This document shows, one piece after another, positions 16,256-24,399 of a stretch of 64,000 nucleotides of DNA. Position 1 is the first letter of the stretch. Every line of letters starts with the position of its first letter. The notes under the pieces are model-generated. The model was not told the DNA's origin and made no database searches. It saw only the letters and a list, made by a program, of their open reading frames with translations. The position numbers were made by a program, and so were the translations under genes. Origin of the DNA: Thermatribacter sp048814795 (lineage in GTDB: Bacteria > Atribacterota > Atribacteria > Atribacterales > Thermatribacteraceae); assembly GCA_048814795.1 (NCBI GenBank), contig CP184673.1, forward strand, positions 1,116,001 to 1,180,000, read 5' to 3'.

Positions 16256-17311
16256 ATGTTGAGATTACAGGAACTTCAAAAGAAGTTAGCTGTGGAAGCC
16301 GGGTTTCCCCTGCTGGTTTGTGAGAGAAGCAACCTTTTTTACCTCCTGGGGTTTCGCGGTTCGACAGGTTTTCTTCTAGTTTTTCCTGGGGAAGAAGCGG
16401 TCTTTGTGTGTGATGGTCGTTACGCTGTTCAGGCCCGGGAGGAAGTTCCCCGGGAAGTTGCAGTCAGGGAATATCGAGAAAAGCCTTTTGCGCTGTTGAA
16501 AGAGTTGCTCAAAGAGCGAGGATATGACGGAATCCTCCTGGTCGAAGAATCTCTGCCGATTGGAATGGTCAAAAAACTGGAGGAACAGGGTCTAAGCGTG
16601 AACGTGGCCCCTCCACTCCTTGCTGGCTTGCGTTCTCGAAAATCCAGTGAAGAACTTGCTAAAATCTTGAAAGCGGTGGAAATCTCTGAGCAAGCCTTTT
16701 TAGAAACCCTTCCTTTGCTTAAAGCTGGGGTTAAGGAAAAAGATATAGCCCTGGAACTGGATTACAAAATGCGCTTTATGGGCGCTGATGGACTGGCTTT
16801 TCCAACCATTGTTGCTTTTGGAGAGCGTTCGGCTCTTCCCCATGCTTTTCCGAGTGAGCGGAGTTTGAAGAAGGGGGACTGGGTACTGATCGATTGGGGA
16901 GCGAGGGTGGAAGGTTATTGTGCGGATATGACCCGAACGCTGTGCTTTGGTGCGCACGATGCTCAGTTTGAAGAGCTTTTCGAAGCAGTTTTCGAGGCCC
17001 AGAAAAGAGCCCAGGCCACCCTTGCAGAAGGCGTTGAAGCCGGAAAAGTGGATGAAGCCGCTCGTTCTTTTTTAAAGGAGAAGGGTTGGGGAGGTTATTT
17101 CGTGCATAGCTTGGGGCACGGGGTAGGTGTGGAAGTTCATGAGGAGCCAAGGTTGGCTCCGCAGAGTAAGGCAACACTTGAGAGTGGTATGGTGTTGACG
17201 ATTGAGCCAGGAGTGTACTTTCCTGGAAAAGGTGGAATCAGGATTGAAAACCTGTTTTTCCTTGCTAAAGAGAATTTGCGTAAACTAAACAACTTGCCTG
17301 AAAGGATTTGA
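16256..17311 (+). CDS. pepP: Xaa-Pro dipeptidase/aminopeptidase, M24 family
   Basis: Pita-bread metallopeptidase of 351 residues that releases N-terminal residues before proline. The N-terminal creatinase-like domain covers about 1-125. The catalytic domain holds the five dinuclear metal ligands: Asp in IDWGARVEGY, Asp in CADMTRTL, His in SLGHGVGVEVHEEPRL, Glu in LTIEPGVYFPG and Glu in GGIRIENL. It lies directly upstream of efp, a frequent pairing in Firmicutes. No signal peptide, so cytoplasmic. Confidence 0.94.
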   Translation: MLRLQELQKKLAVEAGFPLLVCERSNLFYLLGFRGSTGFLLVFPGEEAVFVCDGRYAVQAREEVPREVAVREYREKPFALLKELLKERGYDGILLVEESLPIGMVKKLEEQGLSVNVAPPLLAGLRSRKSSEELAKILKAVEISEQAFLETLPLLKAGVKEKDIALELDYKMRFMGADGLAFPTIVAFGERSALPHAFPSERSLKKGDWVLIDWGARVEGYCADMTRTLCFGAHDAQFEELFEAVFEAQKRAQATLAEGVEAGKVDEAARSFLKEKGWGGYFVHSLGHGVGVEVHEEPRLAPQSKATLESGMVLTIEPGVYFPGKGGIRIENLFFLAKENLRKLNNLPERI

Positions 17312-17328
17312 AGGAGGTTTGTTACTAT

Positions 17329-17895
17329 ATGCCTGACTACATTTCAAGCAACGATTTGCGAGTAGGAAACTGTATCGAGATTGACGGCAATCTTTACCTA
17401 GTGGTTGCTTTTCAGCACACCAAAGTTGGTAAGTGGGGAGCGATTATCAAAACCAAGCTTCGGGATATCAATACGGGTCTGATAATTGAGAAAAGCTTCC
17501 GTGCCGGAGAAAAAGTAATCCGGGCGATTCTGGAAGGCAAAAACGCCCAGTTCATGTATGCTGACGGCCAGGGTTATCATTTCATGGACCTTGAAAGCTA
17601 TGAGGAGGTTGTGTTGCCTGAAGAACTGATAGGAGAGGCCAAGGATTTCCTGGTCGATGGTCTGGAAGTGGAACTTCTCAAGTATGGCGATAAAGTGGTT
17701 GGTGTTAATATTCCTTCTTTTGTGGAACTTGAAGTAGTTGAAACTTCACCTGGTATACGCGGAGATACGGCTTCCGGCGGCTCCAAACCGGCAGTTCTGG
17801 AAACAGGTCTTACTATCCAGGTTCCCCTGTTTGTCAACAAGGGGGACAAAGTCAGGGTTGATACCCGAACCCGAGAATACTTAGAAAGGGCGTAG
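17329..17895 (+). CDS. efp: Translation elongation factor P
   Basis: Relieves ribosome stalling at polyproline, 188 residues with three OB-type domains. The ATG at 17329 gives MPDYISSNDLRVGN; AAGGAGGT at 17311-17318 lies 10 bp upstream, while an earlier TTG at 17308 precedes that site. The domain I loop reads HTKVGKWGA with Lys at 32 and 35, where the usual sequence is like KPGKGAA; Lys32 is the aligned tip residue. The C-terminus has the conserved PSFVELEVVETSPGIRGD and ASGGSKPAVLETG. No modification enzyme gene is recognised in the window. Confidence 0.96.
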   Translation: MPDYISSNDLRVGNCIEIDGNLYLVVAFQHTKVGKWGAIIKTKLRDINTGLIIEKSFRAGEKVIRAILEGKNAQFMYADGQGYHFMDLESYEEVVLPEELIGEAKDFLVDGLEVELLKYGDKVVGVNIPSFVELEVVETSPGIRGDTASGGSKPAVLETGLTIQVPLFVNKGDKVRVDTRTREYLERA

Positions 17896-17904
17896 TGCAG
17901 TATT

Positions 17905-18225
17905 GTGCGTGTTGCGGAAGTAAAGCTTACCGAAGGCAAAGTCATCTATCCTTACGGGGTTTTGCAACGTATTGTGGCCTTTCTGGCGCTTATGGTTCCC
18001 GGAGTCGACGCTCTGGACAGGGGCTTTGAGGAGGGAGTGAAGCTGGAAATAAGTAAGGGTTTGGTGAGCATCAGGCTTTATTTGATTCTCAAGCTGGAAC
18101 GCAGGGTTCCGGAAATAGCCTGGCATTTGCAGAAATTCTTAAAAAATGCTTTTGAAGAAAAGACTGGTTTGCGGATTGGTAATATCGATGTTTACATTCA
18201 GGATTTTACCGAAATCGTTATTTGA
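17905..18225 (+). CDS. Asp23/Gls24 family envelope stress protein
   Basis: A 106-residue Asp23/YloU-type protein. It contains VPGVDALDRGFEEGVKL and a GLVSIRLYLILKLERRVPEIAWHLQ stretch, equivalent to the conserved VVDLHIVVEYGVNIPEVA-like part of the family. Function is poorly known; some members associate with the membrane under alkaline or cell-wall stress. Between efp and nusB, the same position as yqhY in Bacillus. GTG start at 17905 with a poor ribosome site. Confidence 0.82.
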   Translation: MRVAEVKLTEGKVIYPYGVLQRIVAFLALMVPGVDALDRGFEEGVKLEISKGLVSIRLYLILKLERRVPEIAWHLQKFLKNAFEEKTGLRIGNIDVYIQDFTEIVI

Positions 18226-18240
18226 AGTGAGTGAGCCCTG

Positions 18241-18672
18241 TTGCGAAGAAAAGCCAGAGAAGTAGCTTTACAGGTACTTTTTCAGAAGGACTTACGGGAA
18301 TGCTCCCTCCATGAGGTGCTCAAATATACCGAGCTACCTGAGGACTGGGACGAGGAAACTCGTTCTTTTTTCCTCAGACTGGTGCGGGGAGTGGACCGGA
18401 ATATGGATTTTATTGATACGGTCCTGGCCAAGACGGTTGAGGGATGGAGCTTGAATCGCATGATGAACGTTGACCGCAATATTTTACGGATGGCGACTTT
18501 TGAAATTTTATTTATGCCGGATATTCCAACGGGGGTTGCTATAAATGAGGCAGTGGAGCTGGGCAAAAAATATGGTAGTGAAGAGTCGGGAAAGTTCATA
18601 AATGGAGTACTGGCCAAGCTGGTCAAGAAAATCGAACGCAAAGAAATACCTGTGGGGGAATTATCAAAGTGA
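18241..18672 (+). CDS. nusB: Transcription antitermination factor NusB
   Basis: RNA-binding protein that with NusE (S10) loads on boxA of rRNA operons. All-helical, 143 residues. Motifs: RRKAREVALQVLFQ at the N-terminus, TVEGWSLNRMMNVDRNILRM in the middle and IPTGVAINEAVELGKKYG with FINGVLAKL at the end. TTG start at 18241; the upstream ribosome site is weak. Overlaps the next gene by 4 bp. Confidence 0.95.
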   Translation: MRRKAREVALQVLFQKDLRECSLHEVLKYTELPEDWDEETRSFFLRLVRGVDRNMDFIDTVLAKTVEGWSLNRMMNVDRNILRMATFEILFMPDIPTGVAINEAVELGKKYGSEESGKFINGVLAKLVKKIERKEIPVGELSK

Positions 18673-19562
18673 AAACAGTGCTTGACTATCTCGAGGAAAA
18701 CGCCTTGCTGGTTGATGCTTTTTTGGAAAAGAAGCTCCTTTATCGGGGTGTGCCTCCGGTACTTGAGAAAGCAATGCGTTACGGTACGATCGGAGGAGGT
18801 AAAAAAGTAAGGGCTTCGCTGCTTTTTGCTTCAGGAGAGGTTTTTGGAATTGAGAGAGAAAAACTTCTACCCCTGGCTGCAGGTATTGAGATGATTCATT
18901 CTTTTTCACTGATTCACGATGACCTGCCCTGCATGGATAACGATGATTATCGTAGGGGCAAATTGAGCCTGCACCGTGCTTTTGGGGAAGCTATGGCGGT
19001 TCTGGTGGGGGACGCTTTGTTAATCGAGGGCTTGCGTGTTTTTGCAGCCGACAGACGCTTTCTTGAGGAATTTGGAAAGGAAAAGTTGTGGGAAGTGCTG
19101 GTAGTTCTTTTTGAAGCTCTGGGTGCGTCTGGCATGCTGAGTGGGCAGGTGCTGGACATTCAGAAAGAGGGAAAACCGGTTGGCAGATCGGTAGTGGAAC
19201 AGATAATGGTTATGAAGACCGCACGCTTTATTCAGGCAGCAATACTTTGTGGGGCGATACTTGGTGGAGCCAAAGCTGAGGAACGCTCTTTTCTGGCTGA
19301 GTTTGGGTTGTTGTTGGGAAAATGTTTCCAGCTCAAGGATGATCTTCTGGATGTTACAGGGTCCAGAGATCAACTTGGTAAGACTGCCGGAAAGGACCTG
19401 GTTCAGGGAAAGGCTACCCTGTTACGAGTGGTGGGATTTGAGGAAGCAGAAAAACAGCTCAGGAGCTGGTATGAGGAAGCACTGAGTGTGCTTGCTCGTA
19501 TTGAGCGTCCTGTGGATTGCTTGCGAGACATTGCACGTTTTATTGTGGAAAGAGAACACTGA
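18669..19562 (+). CDS. ispA: Polyprenyl synthetase (farnesyl/geranylgeranyl diphosphate synthase type)
   Basis: Trans-prenyltransferase of 297 residues that condenses IPP onto allylic diphosphates. Both aspartate-rich motifs are visible: FARM HDDLPCMDNDDYRRG and SARM FQLKDDLLDVTG, plus GGGKKVRASLLFASGE for IPP binding. The bulky insertion CM inside the first motif (DDxxCMDxDD) is typical of bacterial FPP synthases. Chain length cannot be settled from sequence alone. It would supply UppS encoded at 46.3 kb. GTG start overlapping the nusB stop. Confidence 0.9.
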   Translation: MKTVLDYLEENALLVDAFLEKKLLYRGVPPVLEKAMRYGTIGGGKKVRASLLFASGEVFGIEREKLLPLAAGIEMIHSFSLIHDDLPCMDNDDYRRGKLSLHRAFGEAMAVLVGDALLIEGLRVFAADRRFLEEFGKEKLWEVLVVLFEALGASGMLSGQVLDIQKEGKPVGRSVVEQIMVMKTARFIQAAILCGAILGGAKAEERSFLAEFGLLLGKCFQLKDDLLDVTGSRDQLGKTAGKDLVQGKATLLRVVGFEEAEKQLRSWYEEALSVLARIERPVDCLRDIARFIVEREH

Positions 19563-20392
19563 TGTCCTGCAAAAGAGTTCGACTTGATGAACTTTTAGTA
19601 AGACGAGGTCTGTGTGAAAGCCGCGAAAAAGCAAAAAGGTTAATTATGGCAGGGAAAGTTTCTGTAAGAGGACATTCTCACTCTCTTAAACCAGCTACTC
19701 GTGTTGAAGAAGAAGCAGATGTTGTTTTGTTTGAGGAACCGCGTTTTGTGGGCAGAGGAGGGGAAAAGCTGAAGCATGCCCTGCAGGTGTTTGGGATTTC
19801 GATTGCAGATAGGGTGTTCCTGGACGTGGGTGCTTCTACGGGAGGCTTTACGGATTGTCTCCTGCAGTGGGGAGCGAAAAAAGTTTTTGCGGTTGACGTT
19901 GGTTTTGGGCAACTCCACGAGAAATTACGTTCCGATCCCCGGGTGGTGGTAATGGAACGTTGTAACGCTCGCTTTCTGGACAGAGCGATGCTGGGTGAAG
20001 AGGTGGATGGTGTGGTTATCGATGTTTCCTTTATTTCCCTCTGTCTCATTTTGCCAGCGATTGTGGGGTTGGTGAAAGAGGGTGGGGATGTGGTGGCTCT
20101 GGTCAAACCTCAGTTTGAAGCGGGGAGAGAGGAGGTTCCTCGAGGCGGAGTGGTTAAAGAAAGAAAAACTCATGAGAAGATCTTAAAGAAGGTGATCGAC
20201 TGTGCTGCTCCCCTGGGGCTTTTCTTTAAAGGGCTTACTTTTTCTCCTCTCCGTGGTGATAAAGGAAACATTGAGTTTTTTGTACACTGGGTTCGACAAA
20301 AAGCGAGTGCGGGACTTCCGGAAAACCTGGAGCTAAAAATCCAGGAAACTGTGGATCGGGCCCATCGCTCTCTGATGGGTGGTTCATCTTGA
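19562..20392 (+). CDS. tlyA: TlyA family rRNA 2'-O-methyltransferase
   Basis: An N-terminal S4 RNA-binding domain (VRLDELLVRRGLCESREKAKRLIMAGKV) is followed by an FtsJ-like SAM domain. VFLDVGASTGGFTDCLLQ is the SAM loop, and the Lys-Asp-Lys-Glu-type set includes DVSFISL and ALVKPQFEAGREEV. 276 residues. Family members methylate ribose in 16S and 23S rRNA and set capreomycin susceptibility; the haemolysin name is historical. ATG at 19562 overlaps the previous stop; a longer upstream frame is discounted. Confidence 0.94.
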   Translation: MSCKRVRLDELLVRRGLCESREKAKRLIMAGKVSVRGHSHSLKPATRVEEEADVVLFEEPRFVGRGGEKLKHALQVFGISIADRVFLDVGASTGGFTDCLLQWGAKKVFAVDVGFGQLHEKLRSDPRVVVMERCNARFLDRAMLGEEVDGVVIDVSFISLCLILPAIVGLVKEGGDVVALVKPQFEAGREEVPRGGVVKERKTHEKILKKVIDCAAPLGLFFKGLTFSPLRGDKGNIEFFVHWVRQKASAGLPENLELKIQETVDRAHRSLMGGSS

Positions 20393-20913
20393 GCTGGATT
20401 TATTTTCTTTTTCTTTTGTTGGCCTTGCTGGGAGGGGTTTTTTTTGGTGTTCTGCTTTTGCGCTGGAGGCGCTCTCGCCTGCAACGCAGAGTATTACGCA
20501 GGGCTAAAGCAGCAGAGGAGGAAGCAGTTTCTCTTTTTGAGGAAGCAGGTTTCAGGGTAGTGGCTCGACAGCCCTTGCGAAGAGTGAATATAATGGTGGA
20601 TGGAAAAATAATGGGTTTTGAAATTCGCCCTGATTTTTTGCTTAAAAGAGGGAACAGGCTTTACGTTGGGGAAGTGAAGAGTGGTAAGGAGACGAATTTT
20701 CTTTTTCGCCCTTCGATAAGGAGACAGCTCCTGGAATACTTTGTTGCTTATCGCCCCTATGGGGTGGTTCTTGTGGATGGGGAGCGAAAAGTGATGCATC
20801 AGGTGTTTTTTCCAGAACTTACCTCGAGAAATGCCCGGTGGAAAGGCCTGTGGGTGCTGGCGCTGGGTATCTTTCTGGGGATAATACTTGGAAGATGGGT
20901 GGTTAGAATTTGA
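20389..20913 (+). CDS. Membrane-anchored protein with PD-(D/E)XK nuclease-like domain
   Basis: A 174-residue protein I cannot assign to a named gene. An N-terminal membrane helix (3-24) is followed by a basic stretch, then a soluble domain, then a C-terminal membrane helix (about 152-171). The soluble domain has the order expected for a PD-(D/E)XK fold: helix with Glu43-45, RPDFLLKRGNRLYVGEVKSG with Asp82 and Glu95-x-Lys97, then RQLLEYFVAYRPYGVVLVDG. Both helix ends are basic, so the domain should be cytoplasmic. Starts with TTG overlapping the tlyA stop, and overlaps nadK, so it belongs to the same transcript. Substrate unknown. Confidence 0.75.
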   Translation: MSWIYFLFLLLALLGGVFFGVLLLRWRRSRLQRRVLRRAKAAEEEAVSLFEEAGFRVVARQPLRRVNIMVDGKIMGFEIRPDFLLKRGNRLYVGEVKSGKETNFLFRPSIRRQLLEYFVAYRPYGVVLVDGERKVMHQVFFPELTSRNARWKGLWVLALGIFLGIILGRWVVRI

Positions 20914-21767
20914 GCAAAACAGACCAGATACATATTTTCGTTAAAAAAAATAGTTCTGAAGTTTTGGAGGAGGCTCGAAAACTACAGAGCTATCTGGAAA
21001 GCCGGGGCCAGAAAGCCCTGATTCTGGATTCTGCGGATGCGTTTTCTGAGAAGCCTGCTCTGGTTTTTGTCCTGGGAGGAGATGGTACTTTTTTAAACGC
21101 TGCTCGCTGGTATGCACCTTCTGGGGTTCCCCTTCTGGGAATAGATATGGGAGGTTTGGGTTTTCTTGCTTCAGTTAGTGTTGATAATATGCTTGATGCT
21201 GCTTCGGCTGTCCTGGAAGGCCGTTTTTATAAAAGCAAGAGAATGATGCTCGATTGCTCTGTTTATTATCGGGGAGGAAAGGTGGAACAGGATATTGCCC
21301 TTAACGATGTGGTTATATACAGAGGAGCTTTTGCTCAGATGATCAGGCTTTCCACTTACGTCGATTCTGATTTTCTGGCTTCTTTTCCTGCTGACGGGTT
21401 GATAGTGGCTACTCCCACTGGCTCCAGCGCTTATTCGCTTTCGGCGGGGGGACCGGTGGTTTACCCGGAACTCGAGCTTTTGATCATCACTCCCATCTGT
21501 GCCCATACTCTTTATGCCCGGTCAGTGGTAACCGCTCCCACCTCAACGGTGAAAGTGGTTCTGGAATCCGAGAAAGAAGGTACCATGGTAACTCTGGACG
21601 GCCAGAGGGGTTATGCCCTGCACCAGGGAGAGTTCATAGTGGTTAAAAAGTCCAATATCGAGTTGGTTGTTCTGCATCCCTTTGATGAGCAGTCCTTTTA
21701 TTCTTTATTGCGCAGAAAGCTTTCCTGGGGTATGGATATTCGTAAACGAGTCGAGGGAGAATGTTAA
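20910..21767 (+). CDS. nadK: NAD kinase
   Basis: Makes NADP from NAD and ATP (or polyphosphate), 285 residues. Signatures: FVLGGDGTFLNAARW with the GGDG motif, IDMGGLGFLA, ALNDVVIYRG, and DGLIVATPTGSSAYSLSAGGPVV. The order tlyA-nadK-recN is widespread in Firmicutes and Thermotogota. TTG start at 20910 overlaps the previous stop. Overlaps recN by 7 bp. Confidence 0.96.
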   Translation: MSKTDQIHIFVKKNSSEVLEEARKLQSYLESRGQKALILDSADAFSEKPALVFVLGGDGTFLNAARWYAPSGVPLLGIDMGGLGFLASVSVDNMLDAASAVLEGRFYKSKRMMLDCSVYYRGGKVEQDIALNDVVIYRGAFAQMIRLSTYVDSDFLASFPADGLIVATPTGSSAYSLSAGGPVVYPELELLIITPICAHTLYARSVVTAPTSTVKVVLESEKEGTMVTLDGQRGYALHQGEFIVVKKSNIELVVLHPFDEQSFYSLLRRKLSWGMDIRKRVEGEC

Positions 21768-23452
21768 AGGAACTGGTAGTCAAGAACCTGGTTATTGTGG
21801 AATATCAGAGCATCTCTTTTGAGAGAGGTCTGAATGTCTTGACGGGTGAAACCGGCACCGGTAAGTCTCTGGTAGTTGATGCACTGGTTTTGCTTTCTGG
21901 TGTCCGGGTTCGGGAAGATCTGGTTAAGATAGGTGCGTCCTGTGCTCTGGTTGAAGCTCTCTTTGAGGTTCAGAACAATCCGGAAGTGCAGGAATTGCTC
22001 AAAGAAGAGGGTCTGCTGTATGGTGATGAGGTAGTGCTCTCCCGAGAAATTTCTTCCCGGGGCAAGAGTAAATGCAGGGTTAACGGCAGGTCAGTCCCTC
22101 TTGCTTTCCTTAAAAAATTGAGTTCCAGGTTGTTTGATGTTTATGGACAGGGTGAGCAGATAAACTTTTTTGAGCCAGGTAACAGGCTTTGTATTGTGGA
22201 TGCCCTTCTGGATCAGGAAGCTTTATCTTGCAAGAAAGAGTATCGCAGGGTTTTCAGGGAATGGAAGGAGACCTGTGATAGGCTGGCTGCCCTGGGGAAA
22301 GACGTAGATAGTAGACTTTCTGAGTTGAGAGAAATTGTTGAGGAGCTGGATTCGCTGGGTTTATCCGATGAGGAAATATTCCAGGTGGAAAGTGATTTTA
22401 ACCGCATGGCCAATGCGCAACTTTTTCTGGAAGTCCTGGGGAGAGCCTTACGCGAGATCGAAGGTGACGAGCTTGAGGAAGGTATTTTGAGTAGATTAAG
22501 CCGGATCGAAGAGGAGTTGCGCTCTTTGCCTCGGGAGAATGAAAAACTTCAGGAACTCGAGCTTGCTATTCAGAATCTGAGTGGGCTTTGTGTAGATTTG
22601 CAGGAAGTTTCTTATGTTTTGGGAAAGTTCAGAGAAAGTTTCTCTTTTTCTGAAGAGGAGATCAGAGAACTTGAGGAAAAAATAGAACTTCTGGAGCGCT
22701 TGAAAAGGAAATATCGCTGTTTAACCACGGGAAGTTTTGTCAAGTTTCAGAGAGAAAGCAAGGAAAAACTGGCAGAACTTGAAAACACCCGTTTGTTAAT
22801 AGAGCGCCTGCAGGAACGCAGGTACCTTTTGGAGAATGAATTGAACGAACTCGCTGCAAAGCTTTCTTTAGCAAGGAAAAAGGCAGCACAGAGTTTTAGT
22901 GAGCTGGTGGAGAGAGAACTTGCTCAGCTAGGACTTGAAAAAGCACGTTTTAAGGTTGATTTTTACAAGGAACGGGTTTTCACCGAAGAAGGTACTGATA
23001 TGATTGAGTTCCTTATCTCCGTTAATCCGGGTCAGAAAATGGGCAAGGTACTTGAGGTTGCCTCGGGAGGAGAAATTTCCCGCATCGTCCTGGCCATTAA
23101 GTCTCTAATTTCTGGTTTGGAGAGCCTGCCGGTTCTGGTCTTTGACGAAATAGACCAGGGAGTGGGTGGCAGGACCGCTTTTTGGCTTGGCGAGCGGTTA
23201 AAGAAGTTAGCTGAAAATCATCAGGTGATATGCGTAACTCATTTGCCCCAAATAGCCTGTTTTGCTGATCATCATCTCAGGGTGAGAAAGCATTTTGTTG
23301 GAGAAAAGGTCGAGGTCGAAGTGCGATCTCTCTTTAACCGCGAAGAACGTGTTGAAGAGCTGGCCCGAATGCTTGGAGCAGGTGAAGGGGATCGCTCCGG
23401 GGTGGAGTACGCTCGAACCTTACTGGAGAGGGTCGGTGGTGCAGGTAATTAA
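21761..23452 (+). CDS. recN: DNA repair ATPase RecN
   Basis: SMC-like protein acting early in double-strand break repair, 563 residues. The N-terminal head has Walker A GETGTGKSLVVDAL near residue 29 and the QGEQINFFEPGNRL segment. Two coiled-coil arms run through the middle (rich in Glu/Lys/Leu). The C-terminal head has the SGGEISRI signature and Walker B PVLVFDEIDQGVGGRT. ATG at 21761 with GAGGGAGA upstream. Acts together with RecA, which is encoded at 60 kb. Confidence 0.96.
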   Translation: MLKELVVKNLVIVEYQSISFERGLNVLTGETGTGKSLVVDALVLLSGVRVREDLVKIGASCALVEALFEVQNNPEVQELLKEEGLLYGDEVVLSREISSRGKSKCRVNGRSVPLAFLKKLSSRLFDVYGQGEQINFFEPGNRLCIVDALLDQEALSCKKEYRRVFREWKETCDRLAALGKDVDSRLSELREIVEELDSLGLSDEEIFQVESDFNRMANAQLFLEVLGRALREIEGDELEEGILSRLSRIEEELRSLPRENEKLQELELAIQNLSGLCVDLQEVSYVLGKFRESFSFSEEEIRELEEKIELLERLKRKYRCLTTGSFVKFQRESKEKLAELENTRLLIERLQERRYLLENELNELAAKLSLARKKAAQSFSELVERELAQLGLEKARFKVDFYKERVFTEEGTDMIEFLISVNPGQKMGKVLEVASGGEISRIVLAIKSLISGLESLPVLVFDEIDQGVGGRTAFWLGERLKKLAENHQVICVTHLPQIACFADHHLRVRKHFVGEKVEVEVRSLFNREERVEELARMLGAGEGDRSGVEYARTLLERVGGAGN

Positions 23453-24206
23453 AACAGGTGATTTTTTTGCTGAAAATTGGCAAGAAAGTGAAATCATTGT
23501 GCTTGGTGGACCAAGTGGCACCGGTAAGACGGAGCTTGCTCTTAATCTGGCTGCTTATTTGAGGAAATTCCTGGCTCGAGAGTGTGAACTTCTGGACCTT
23601 GATTTTGTAAAAAGTGATTTTACCCTGCGTAGCGGACGTTACCGCCTTGAAATTCCCCTTCGCCAGAGTTTCTCAGTAGCTCGTTTTTCAGATTACCCGG
23701 TGTGGGAAAAAGAATTCCTGGAACTGTTTAGTAATGCTTCTCTGGAAACTCCCCTTATAATTGACCTGGGGGGTGATGAGCGGGGTTTGCGTATTTTCAG
23801 GAGTCTCGCTCCTTTCTGGCAAAACAGAAAAGTTTACTGCAGCCTGGTGGTTAATTTTCATCGCCCTTTTTTTGAGTCAATAGCAGGCTACTGTTCTTTT
23901 GTACGCAGGGTAGAAGAAAAGGTGGGAACCAGCTTCCATTCCCTGATTTTGAATGACCATCTTGGTCGTTACACTGATGAAAATTTGATCCAGCAGGCTT
24001 TTGAAAAGGCAAAAATACTTTCCCAAGAACTTGGTTTACCAATCTGGTTTGTGGCGGTTTGGGAGGAGCTGAAATTGTCTTCTTCTGTTCTGGGTTTTCT
24101 GGATTGTGCAGTTTTAGGTATACGCCGTTATCTTAATTTAGCATGGGATGTGGGAGGCGATGATGCTGATGGCGGTTTCCAGAAAGAGCAGTCGAGTGGT
24201 AATTGA
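23439..24206 (+). CDS. P-loop ATPase associated with the Vor operon
   Basis: A 255-residue nucleotide-binding protein. Walker A is GGPSGTGKTELALNLAAYL; then ELLDLDFVKSDFTLRS and PLIIDLGGDERGLRIFRSL, a pattern resembling the CobQ/CobB/MinD/ParA group of SIMIBI P-loop proteins. From memory, similar proteins with a DLD...PYF and DVGGD pattern occur near 2-oxoacid:ferredoxin oxidoreductase genes in Clostridia; this was not checked. GTG at 23439 follows GGAGAGGG by about 6 bp; GTG at 23436 is an alternative. The 3' end overlaps the ferredoxin-subunit gene, which argues for a joint function. What it does is unknown. Confidence 0.72.
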   Translation: MQVIKTGDFFAENWQESEIIVLGGPSGTGKTELALNLAAYLRKFLARECELLDLDFVKSDFTLRSGRYRLEIPLRQSFSVARFSDYPVWEKEFLELFSNASLETPLIIDLGGDERGLRIFRSLAPFWQNRKVYCSLVVNFHRPFFESIAGYCSFVRRVEEKVGTSFHSLILNDHLGRYTDENLIQQAFEKAKILSQELGLPIWFVAVWEELKLSSSVLGFLDCAVLGIRRYLNLAWDVGGDDADGGFQKEQSSGN

Positions 24207-24393
24207 CTTCGAGTTTTGCAAAGGGTGTGGTTTATGCTTGCGGGCTTGCCCTCGCGGAGTGCTTGCTATTTCCGAAAATTTCAATTCCCGGGGATATTTT
24301 CCAGCCCGAGTTTGTGCAGAGGAAAAGTGTATTGGTTGTGGTTTTTGTGCCGAGGTCTGTCCCGAAGTGGCGATTGCTGTTTATAAGGAGTGA
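24163..24393 (+). CDS. vorD: 2-Oxoacid:ferredoxin oxidoreductase, delta (ferredoxin-like) subunit
   Basis: A 76-residue protein with two 4Fe-4S motifs, CKGCGLCLRACPRG and CIGCGFCAEVCPEV, that carries electrons from the TPP site to free ferredoxin. It is the small subunit of a four-subunit Vor/Kor-type enzyme. Start choice among ATGs at 24148, 24160, 24163 and 24169 is uncertain; 24163 is taken because GGGAGG at 24152-24157 is 5 bp upstream. It overlaps the ATPase gene. Confidence 0.88.
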   Translation: MLMAVSRKSSRVVIDFEFCKGCGLCLRACPRGVLAISENFNSRGYFPARVCAEEKCIGCGFCAEVCPEVAIAVYKE

Positions 24394-24399
24394 AGCACG

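Noticed and set aside
20389..20913. Restriction or defence nuclease system
   Set aside because: The nuclease-like domain has no methylase, helicase or other defence gene beside it and is coupled to tlyA and nadK, so a defence role is not supported.
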